64,000 bases of DNA from Lunularia cruciata. Its lineage: Eukaryota > Streptophyta > Marchantiopsida > Lunulariales > Lunulariaceae. The notes beneath the pieces are model-generated. The model saw nothing but the letters and a program-made list of their open reading frames with translations. It ran no database searches and was not told the DNA's origin. How positions within the stretch are numbered: position 1 is the first letter of the stretch; every line of letters begins with the position of its first letter. The position numbers were made by a program, and so were the translations under genes. The stretch spans positions 54,064,001-54,128,000 of the forward strand of contig OX419760.1 in NCBI GenBank assembly GCA_948567375.1, given 5' to 3'. Shown here piece after piece: positions 55,401-64,000 of the stretch.

Positions 55401-56293
55401 TCTTCTTCAATTCATTTCATCTTCTGTGTTTGTTTGAGAGGACGGTCGGAGCGCAGCGCTTCATCTTCTTCATCTTCAGACTTCAGTGCAATCTGAGCAG
55501 CGCGTGGGTCTTCGTGTATTGTGGTGCGTGAGAGTGGGAGTGGTTGACGCGCTGTTTGCTAGTGCTCGTGTTGTGGTGGCTGGACTGGACTGGAGCGGAA
55601 AGAGAGAGATTGTAATCTTATTAGACGAGAAGTGCGCGAGGGATGGTGGTGAGCTACCGGTGCTAGGCCGAAAGCAAGGCGGAACGTGGAGAGGGGAGGA
55701 GAGAAGGAACGGGACGAAACGCATGAGGGAGAGAGCGGAAGTTGAGAAAGCGCCAAAATTGTTGAGGCGATGATGATACTATAGAGGTGGTAGCGAGGGG
55801 GACTAGAGAGAGAAAGAGAGAGAGAGAGAGGTGGATGTGATGGGTATAAGGGAGTACGGGAGGGAGAATTGAGAGATGTGTGAAGGTAGAAGGGCGAGAA
55901 ATCAAGTGATGGGCGTGGTGGATCCGAGTTGTGACGTTGGTTGTGAGGAGCGTGCGCATGCCGGAGTTGTAGTTGGAAGGGAGAAAAGAAGTACGAGGAC
56001 TGTGAGCGTGCGAATCTCCCCACGTGATGAATTAGTTGTTGCTACTGCGAGGGAATTGATTGGAGGTAGTAGTAATTCGCGTCTTGAGGTGGAGGATGAG
56101 GAGAATGTGATGACACTTCATCGTACATTGCCAAAAACCGGAGCCGCTAGAGGATCGTCGACGATGGAGAGCAAACTCGTGCCATTTAACACGTCAAGCA
56201 CGAACAGCAGCTAGTCTTAAAGCGTGTAATGTGGACTTGAACTGAAAGGGTGAGGCCATCTATACCGGGCGGAGTAAGATCCGATTTTTCGTC
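55401..56293 (+). promoter_or_regulatory. probable promoter / 5' leader of the LPA1-like gene, with GA tract
   Basis: Purine-rich from about 55590 to 55880, including an uninterrupted (GA)n-type run at 55804-55830, a plant GAGA-factor-type motif. Several ATG-started short ORFs (for example 55486-55773, 55876-56214) would act as upstream ORFs if transcribed. The transcription start is unknown. Confidence 0.35.
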
Positions 56294-59200
56294 ATGTCTG
56301 AGCGGCCTAAATTGCTCTACATTATACTTAGCGACGACGATGTCGTCCACGAGGACGGGAGACCGCGGAAAGATAATGGCAGTAACCGGAAATTACCACC
56401 TCCTCGGTACACTCGTCCGGTTCTACAAAGTACTCTGCAGCTGATGGGATGCAAGCCTCGTCACGCATTTAAGGTAGCCTGACGGTTTGAATTTCCTCTA
56501 ATCGATTGCTCCCTCAACCTTGTCTATTTTCTTAGAGTTGCGCGCGTGAAGGAAGAGTGTCAAATCGACTGAATGTGGCGCATTGTAGTTTAATGTCATG
56601 ATGTTTAGTCGGCTTTTTAGCTGGCAGGATGGTGAAAGAATTCGTCTTCTTTCTACCGTGTACGAGAAGATAAAAAATTACTTGAACTACTTCTCGACGG
56701 TGCTTGGTAAAATTTCTCTCTTTTAGATTTTCTCTCTTTCAGATTTTCTCATCTGTTGCCGTGAGAATTGTTGAAGTGAATATCTCGTCTCTTTGGAAAT
56801 TTTGTTGGTCATTCAAAATCATCTGTATTTGAGGTGTCTTTCGGACGCATTCGTTGGATGGTGACGACAATGACCGGTGGTTCAATGAGTATCAACAAGT
56901 TTGCTTGGTGTTCGGGACATTGTCGTGTGGGACTTCTAGTTAGAGGAATGGTGCGAGCGACTTTTGCGGGTGACCTGCTTGTAATGCAAGTGATCAGACA
57001 AATCTTTGGGTTCCTTGCGTTGCGTGATCTTTTCTTGGGCTGGAGCTCACGACATGTGATTTTTTGACGGATGATCCAATCACTCGTTTTTTCGTGTGGG
57101 GAACGTACTCATCTGGTCGGGTGCTTTCTTGTTATATTTTCTTCGCGGTGTCAAGATAAGCGACTCGGTCTTCGATTCCTTGAGAAGTGAGATTCCTGTG
57201 AAAAAGGCCAAATTGCGGAGACATCACTCGGAAGCGGAAGCTTTGTCTCATGTGTACGAATTCCTTGACAAGCCGGAATTACATGTCGATGGTGTTCTTA
57301 TGGATTTAAAGGAAGTGGAAAACATCCCGAGCAACAACAGGACCTTGAAGCCAACCAAGAAACGCGCGTCGGTAACCGTGAACAGAGAAAAGTTTCTGGA
57401 CGTTGTCTGTGAGGCGCTCGCCGATTACCAGTACGTGGGGCCGAATCAAAGGGCCGACCTTATGCTCGCATGCAGGTATGTTGAAAGACGTTTAGAGTTT
57501 GGAACTTTTGATTGCTACAACCTCCCTTTCCTCTTTCTACCGTGCTTCTATTTTGTGCAACGGATGTATTAACGGATGTCAGGTTGTTTCCGCAGGGTCC
57601 GTGAGAAGAAAGCTTCTGTCACCGTTTTGCTGTGTGGAACCAGTGGATGCGGGAAGTCGACCCTTTCTTCTCTACTGGTAAACGTCTGTCTGTCTGTATG
57701 TCGACATCATTAGAATATTGTTTTGCCCCATATGGTCGATTCCTGCTCGGTCTCGTGGTGCGTGCCCTAATCCTAGGCCAATTACTACAATCATGTTCGG
57801 TTTTGCTTGTCCCCTGCCGTTGATGTGTACCATATTCTGCATCATAAGGCTCTCGTCTGTGCTTTGCCCGGGTATAATTGGTGCCCGGTTATGCGTTGCT
57901 TACAGTTAACATCTTCAAAGTAATTTTAATCAAACCCCACACCCCACCTTTACACTACCTTCGTGGTGGAATCTCCTGGACAGAATCTGAATGCCTTCCT
58001 GCGTTCTGCCAACTACCTTACAGGCCAGTAGGCTCGGCATCACTACAGTGGTGTCGACGGATTCGGTGCGTCACATGATGAGAAGCTTTGTGAGCGAAAA
58101 AGAGAATCCTCTGCTGTGGGCTTCCACGTATCATGCGGGGGAGTGTTTGGACCCCGTGGCTATAGCGGAGGCAAAAGCAAAAAAGAAAGAAGCAAAAACG
58201 ACAAGCATTCCTCTCCGGAGCTCGTCCTTTGAAGCGCGATCCGGTGGGTCGTCATCTGGGTCGTCCATGACTGCCCTGGACAACAAAAGCCCTTTGGAGG
58301 AGAGGTCAAATGGTCGTTCCTTAGAAAAAGGGAAATCGGAAAGTTTGTCCCTGCCTGACGGTGTTACTTCCTACGATGGAGGTGATGCTATGGTGGGCTC
58401 GAAAACGCTCGCCGTGCAAGGCTTCAAGGCGCAGAGTGAGATGGTCATAGACAGCTTGGATCGGCTAATTACCTCATGGGAGCAGAAGAACGAATCTGTG
58501 GTCGTTGAAGGTGTCCACTTGAGTCTGAATTTTGTGGTAAGTTTCGAGTGGACGCAGCTTTACTTGATGTATTTTGGAATCTCTGCATCTTCCTTCCGGT
58601 AGTTTTGACTAAATACCAGATCATCCTGATGCAGATTTGTGTCCAGTGCTCGGGTACGGAAGTAATATAAGAGCATTGTGTATGCAAATTTTATAAGAGG
58701 ATACTCACCTGTCTGCAGTTGGTCCCGTCCATTGTGAGCGAGTGATTGATCGAGCTTTTTGACTTTTTGGCAGATGGGGCTCATGAAGAAGCATCCTTCC
58801 ATAGTCCCATTCATGGTGTACATATCGAATGAGGATAAACACATGGAGCGATTTGCTGTGCGGGCCAAGTACATGACTTTGGATCCCGCGAAGAATAAGT
58901 ACGTAAAATATATTCGCAACATTAGGACTATACAGGATTATTTGTGCAAGCGAGCCGACAAGCATCTGGTGCCCAAGGTTAATAACACCAATGTGGACAA
59001 AAGCATCGCTCTTATCCATGCCACGATCTTTAGCTCCCTGCGACGAAGAGAGGGGGGAGAACCTCTGCTCGACCCGGGAACAAACACGGTTAAGGTAGTT
59101 GATCAAGAATACAAGCACCAAACTGCTGCATCCTCTCTTGGATCCAAAGGAATGTTTCAGCTTATACAGAGGAGAGGATCATCTCGGCATTTAATGGCTT

Positions 59201-60367
59201 TGATGAACAATGATGGCTCGGTGGCAAAAGCATGGCCTGTTCCGTCCGACAGTAACGGCAAGGTGGCTTCATCTAATGGTGGTCAAGATAGCGGGGTTGG
59301 AACTCCTGTATACGGGCCTCTTGCGATAGGAAAAGCTGAACCCGTGAATTTGCAGTTTGGTAATTTTGGTCTTAGCGCGTGGCTAACCGACACTGGCGCT
59401 GCAAGTTATGCAGCAAGCCATAACAGCAGTGGAGATGGACATAGCTCACGAGGGGAGGGTGATCCCAACAGCAGCCATCCTGGTTCTTCTTGTTCAAGCT
59501 CACCTAGGCGTTCTACTTCCCCGAGACACGGGGATGGAGCTGAGAAAGAGGTAAGGCAGGTCTTGGCCTCTACATATATTCTACTTGGTTTGCAATGTAC
59601 ACTTTGTCGTTGATACGTTTTTCCCATCACACTTGCTGAATTTTATCTAAGCAATAACGTCTGTTTCTCTGTATCACCATGTGCAGCTGAGGGAGGAAGT
59701 TGTGGTGTCTGGCAGCGATGAGGAACCTGAGGATGAGGAACCCCTAGGGGTTGACAGTGACGGGGAAGTTAGTGAAAGTGGCCGTGAAAACAATAACGAA
59801 GATGAGGTATTTGCTACGTCCATGTAGTGCAGAAGCAGTTTTCAGATTTCTGACCTCGTCATTTTATGGCATGCAGTGGAAGCAGATCGTAGATGTTTCC
59901 CATTGGGTAGAAGGAAGCTAACATACTGCGGTGTATTGTATGTCGTGCAGGAGGGATCTGTGGATGACCAGAGCATCAGATCTGATGAAGATGCCGAGGA
60001 TTACCCAGTGGACGATGTCTTTTGGTCAGACGATTTGGACGATGATGGTAAACAAGAACAACAGTCAGTAGGGTTGGGTGAAAACGATGATATACCCACC
60101 TTACCTGGGCTAGCTGGAAGAATGTACAGTCGAGCTCGAGGCTCACCAAGAGCCCAAATGGTACGCAGGCTTTCCAGCTTTCCTGCTCGTCATCCCGCTG
60201 ATGCACAGCCTTCACTCGCTCTAAAGGACACTCCTAACTTTCTACCGTCCGAGAAGACCTCTCACAACAGATCGAAAAGTTTTCCGAATTGGGATTATAG
60301 CTTCGCAGTGGGAGAGTCAACTAAACTTCCGGAGTCGAAACTTGCGCCCCGGAAAGTAGGCAGTTAG
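56294..60367 (+). CDS. LPA1: LPA1-like P-loop NTPase (2-phosphoglycerate kinase-like), 7 exons
   Basis: Predicted exons: 56294-56473, 57156-57475, 57596-57677, 58024-58536, 58774-59550, 59687-59806, 59951-60367, all with GT-AG introns and consistent phases; total 802 aa. The N-terminus [16 protein letters not shown] leads to [20 protein letters not shown], the conserved start of plant LPA1 homologues. The Walker A loop GTSGCGKST lies at about residues 181-189 (exon 3). [21 protein letters not shown] and [12 protein letters not shown] follow in exon 4. [13 protein letters not shown] and the [20 protein letters not shown] block are in exon 5. The C-terminal ~270 residues are Ser-rich and acidic. 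In rice LPA1 affects seed phytate; the biochemical reaction is uncertain. No damage seen. Confidence 0.93.
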
Positions 60368-60735
60368 TCAGATAATGAACAGACAAAACTACAGACGGAC
60401 GGGGAAGGCGAATGAGAGAGCGTTACTCTACAGAGGCATGTAAATGCGAGATGTTTGCTCCATGGAGCTGTACATTAATACAGTCAGGACAAGACATTTT
60501 TGAAGTGTACATAGATAGTCATCACAATTCATTTTGTCAGCGTGCATGCTTGCTGGCATCCGAATGTCCGCGAATTAGCCCACCTAATCAGAGTAGGTAA
60601 GTTAGTCATGTACTGAAGTTAGAAGAGAATTTTAGTGAGATTTGTTTTGCTTATCCATAAAAGTATTTGTAACGCGAATTCTCGCAATTTTGGTAATAGA
60701 CATGTACACTTCAGCTGCTTCTGGAACCATAGTTG

Positions 60736-60741
60736 AATAAA
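60736..60741 (+). terminator. candidate polyadenylation signal
   Basis: AATAAA about 370 nt after the LPA1-like stop. Plausible in position, but plant signals are weak, so this is tentative. Confidence 0.35.
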
Positions 60742-61889
60742 GTCGAGTGGTATTGTTTGAATCCATCTTTACCTCTGTCAAATCTCGACACTTGAGTGCC
60801 CCAATCATGTCCATGGCATCACGCATTTGAATCAACAGGACACCATTGCATGTTGCTTACACACGTTCTCTAATGTTTGTATCACGGGACAGGACCAGCC
60901 CTCCAAAATCTGCTTCAGCTAAGTTTATACCTGTCGCCTTTATTCCATACACGAGTAGGACAAGTTTCCATTGACTGGAGATCGAGTACGTCAAAGCCCC
61001 GTCGAATTCGTTTTGATGAACAGACCATACTGGTGTTGAGTGTGACATTGACAAATCGTTAAACCGAGGATTGAGAGCTTGGACACTAGAGTCAGGTCTT
61101 TCAACACTCGGCTGCCATCAGAACCGTACGTCAGGCCTTCACCTCAAACGGCTTGCAACTCATTTTGCCCGCTTTCTTTACAGTTCTTACTAGAGCTTCG
61201 TAGTGTTTACCACTTCCTGTGGAGCATCAAGACGTATAAGCCGATGTTCTTTGCCGTACGCTGCCAGAAAACCACACGAGAAGCAAAGTGACCCAAAAGA
61301 ACAGCAGTTTGTCCTTTCTCTGTGCAAGTGCTTGGTGGCATGAGCAAACAGTTACTCGTTCTTCATCGATTGCAATCACCAGATTTTACGAAGATTAGAG
61401 ATTCATGATATGGATGAACATCGTCTACGTATTTGAAGTGCATATACAACTCTGGTGACATTGAATGTGGACAGAATCCTGTCTCTACGAGTAGTACTTT
61501 GCTCAAAATAAGATCTTTGAGTGAAAGATCGGCTGAAGCTTTTGATTACCGAATCTACTCTTTGCTAGATCCTTTCTGATGGACCCTACTCTCATATATA
61601 CAAACACCAGTGATTATGCCCTATCTATGAGACCAACTTTACTCACCTTCGTCCTTTTGAGTCTGTACACCCTGCTTCTCGCATCCCTTGCATAAAGCTG
61701 GACCTACACATAAGCGTGAAAGAAAGCTTTGACGCCACAAGATGAAGGCTTGCTATTCGACGTACCACCGCGAGTATTTTCGAGTGTTTGCTGTCTAGGC
61801 AGGAATCGATTTGAATAGCACTTTGTTTAGCTGGGGAACTTAGGTGCATGTACTGGCTGAGCTCTGAGATATCGACTCTGTCGTGGTCG
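60742..61889. other. convergent intergenic / 3' untranslated region
   Basis: Between two convergent genes. Only short ORFs in conflicting frames. Probably holds the 3' untranslated regions of both. Confidence 0.5.
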
Positions 61890-62306
61890 CTACTTCTTAC
61901 TGGCGCTCTCAATACAGAGAGATTCGACAGATGTTGTTGAACGAGCGGAAGAAGAGACGGGGCTGGCGAGAAACGTTGGCTTCTCATCACCTGCCATTAT
62001 CACCATGAGCTTGTCACTCTCGCAGGAATCTGGAGTGAAGGCAAGTGCTTGAGCCTTGAGTTGAAGAAGAGCCCAAGAGTAGTGTGGTCCTGTATCCATA
62101 TGCTCCACAGAGTTACCACTGCCTTCTCCTGATTCCGACCCATAGTGTTTCTTCAGAAAGGAGTATATCAGAATACAGAAGGACAGAGCTATGAGCAGCA
62201 CCATAGCCACCAAACCAGCAACGATGTATGGGAGAGGAGAATCAGCTCCGGATACGCAACCTGCTTCCCCTGCACTGGTTGCACCATCACTGCCGCAACC
62301 TATCAT
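61890..62306 (-). CDS. GLUTAMINE DUMPER-like single-pass membrane protein (138 aa)
   Basis: GDU proteins are small plant membrane proteins that alter amino-acid export when overexpressed. From ATG 62306 the protein has a short N-terminus, one hydrophobic helix (about residues 26-51, PYIVAGLVAMVLLIALSFCI) and a cytosolic tail. The tail contains the family hallmark VIMAG at about residues 102-106, inside KLMVIMAGDEKPTFLASP, and ends Ser-rich (SASKK). Size fits the family (roughly 100-160 aa). The open frame extends 25 codons upstream to 62381 without an ATG and includes CAG acceptor-like sites, so an upstream exon is possible. Confidence 0.88.
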   Translation of the reverse strand: MIGCGSDGATSAGEAGCVSGADSPLPYIVAGLVAMVLLIALSFCILIYSFLKKHYGSESGEGSGNSVEHMDTGPHYSWALLQLKAQALAFTPDSCESDKLMVIMAGDEKPTFLASPVSSSARSTTSVESLCIESASKK

Positions 62307-64000
62307 ACCAGCAGAATTTTCTTCCCCCTCCGTCTGTAAGTACCGATCAAATCTCGGCACAGCAAAGCTGCAAGTGGCCAAAAACTCTTATAAGATTAAT
62401 TCGTCATTTCAAAGACAAGCACCTACAGGCATTGCACACCTACAACTTGGCGAACGAAAGAGAGATTATGTGTAGTATCGCTTTCTAACGTGCTCCAACA
62501 GACGAGCCTAGTAGTACCACAAGTGGAGGTTTCGAGCCCTAGACAACGAGAATGCCTCAACTGCGACATGAATCAGCTATAGTAGACAGTCCCTGGTTTC
62601 AAGAGGAGTGAAAAGATACAGGTTCTTCTAGATTACACATGCCATACGCTACATGCATTAATCTACGGACACGAACAGCACAGAGATAATATTTAGCAGA
62701 CATCCAGAGGATTCGTAAAGAAGGTTATGCTGATCAGAAGATCATCAGATGGGGGCTCTGCTGCCATGGCGCGGGATCATTCATCCACTAACGCCATCCA
62801 TAACCATCTCCAAGTGCATGCAAGAGCCGTGAAAATCTCCAAGACATGCTCCCGATACCGTTAACACGTGTTGGAGATCGTGGGAACTGCAAATTAGCTC
62901 GAACTTCCTAAGACAGAGTTAGCACCAGACCCAAGCATGTTGGAAGTTCTACACCTCTGCATTCATAAAGCAGATGTGAACTTACACGACTGGGAAGTTC
63001 ATGTCCTGAGTCTAATAACCCGGTGATAGAATCAGTTCCAGATCAGCGCAGAACTTTCGTGGAGGAAAAACTCATGAGCAAACTGACTCGAGTCCGCCGA
63101 GTGAGGAGCAGATCCTCGCTGACAGCAGCAGCTCATCACCTTTCCTAGAGCTCGAGCTCCACAAAGTCCAAATCAACCGAGTGCCAACCACAAAGAATAT
63201 AATCAGTCACACAGCAAGGATCCATCCAGGGTCGATCAAGTGGATTTTGAGTTGTGGCGCCTACTACTACTACTTCACCGGTTGCCAAATGGCTGAGAGG
63301 AGAGGCCTGAACAATTGAGGGCTGAGAAATTCAGGTCTGTCTGTTCTCTCGAGTTAACCCGAGATAACAAATTTTCTGGAGTTCAACAAGCTACAGGAGG
63401 TGATTCACGAGAGGTGCGGTTCTCTCTCATCAAGAGGTGGCCAACAAACATCTCTAATCCACCGCTCTCTTCTGGCTCAATGAATCAGTCCAATCAAACC
63501 CAATCCAACCCAAAGAGCAGCAACAGCAGCCTCTGTCTGCACGGACACACACAGGCCAGCTTACACCGACCAGTAGTACTCGTGGTACCATTTTAACAAA
63601 AAGGTAGTATCGTACAACCTCCTGCTGAGCATCTAGCTGTCCCACGCATCAATAGCTTAGGGGGTGCCAATTTGGACACAATCTCCATTGTATCATACCA
63701 TACCCTTTGCTTTCCCCTATTTCTAGAGATTGGCCTGACCTTGGTCCCTCTGGTGGGACCTTCTCCTTCTCTCTCTCCTCTCTTTCTCAGGGTCACGACG
63801 TCTTCTCACCCTCGGCATCACTTCTTTCATATTCCTCTCACTCCGTTCCGTAGCAAATAAGAGACTGCTTTCCTTTCCTTCCCTTTCCTTCGATTTGCTT
63901 TTCGCTGGCGTTACTCCGTCTTCTCCCCAGCTCCTCTCTTCTCAGGGCAGCGAGGAGCGGGCGGGCCCATACTTTTCTTCTCTCCCCCTCTCTTCATTGC
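62307..64000. other. upstream region of the GDU-like gene and right window edge
   Basis: No coding region recognised. 62400-63700 probably includes the promoter and leader of the minus-strand GDU-like gene. The last 160 bp are strongly CT-rich on plus (CTTTCCTTTCCTTCCC and CTCCCCCTCTCTTC), as in plant pyrimidine-patch promoters or leaders, so a plus-strand gene may start just beyond the window. Confidence 0.4.

Noticed and set aside
55559-56023. 154-codon Ser/Pro/His-rich minus ORF opposite the LPA1 leader
   Set aside because: It is the reverse complement of a GA-rich tract, and its composition is explained by that alone.
58705-59121. 138-codon minus ORF
   Set aside because: Antisense shadow of LPA1-like exon 5.

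Overview
The window looks like nuclear DNA of a land plant. It has two plant-type host genes near the right end (a P-loop NTPase of the LPA1 / 2-phosphoglycerate kinase-like family with clear GT-AG introns, and a GLUTAMINE DUMPER-type membrane protein), chromodomain Ty3/gypsy elements with initiator-Met-tRNA primer sites, and LINE remnants. I cannot name the species. A seed-free plant (bryophyte, fern or lycophyte) is my guess, mostly because a DNMT3-like methyltransferase sits inside a retroelement.

Layout: 1-1669 is the 5' end of a minus-strand Ty3/gypsy element (family A, copy C) cut by the window edge. 2190-8793 is a complete minus-strand element of a second family (B), with 738/739-bp LTRs and 5-bp target duplications. 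9330-17110 is a minus-strand coiled-coil ORF of unknown function, now a pseudogene. It is split in frame by a complete family A element (copy A, 9710-14780, target duplication ATTCA). 17471-22316 is a decayed plus-strand Ty3/gypsy element that carries a cytosine-5 DNA methyltransferase domain upstream of its reverse transcriptase. 22317-40893 is AT-rich intergenic DNA with LINE fragments and LTR debris. 40894-46489 is a third, badly mutated family A copy (D). 46490-50755 is a fourth, older, inverted copy (E) missing its 3' end. 51000-51740 is a solo family B LTR. Copies D, E and the solo LTR all lie in or beside minus-strand LINE sequence. 56294-60367 is the LPA1-like gene (7 exons, 802 aa predicted). 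61890-62306 is the convergent GLUTAMINE DUMPER-like gene. The last 1.7 kb is upstream/intergenic sequence.

Four observations stand out. (1) Family A has a textbook -1 ribosomal frameshift signal at the gag/pol overlap: heptamer GGGAAAC, 6-nt spacer, 10-bp stem. It is kept in three copies, and one stem pair differs as G-C versus A-T between copies. (2) Both Ty3/gypsy families encode a similar ~70-aa small ORF between the primer site and gag. Its stop lies exactly 33 nt before the gag ATG in both families, and family B has two such ORFs in tandem. (3) The methyltransferase-bearing retroelement. (4) Family A LTRs carry arrays of consensus heat-shock elements upstream of a TATA box. None of the retroelements looks intact. 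Most stops that can be compared between copies are C-to-T or G-to-A changes, often at CpG.

The host genes look intact. The retroelement genes are nearly all broken, and I describe the breaks without reconstructing the proteins.
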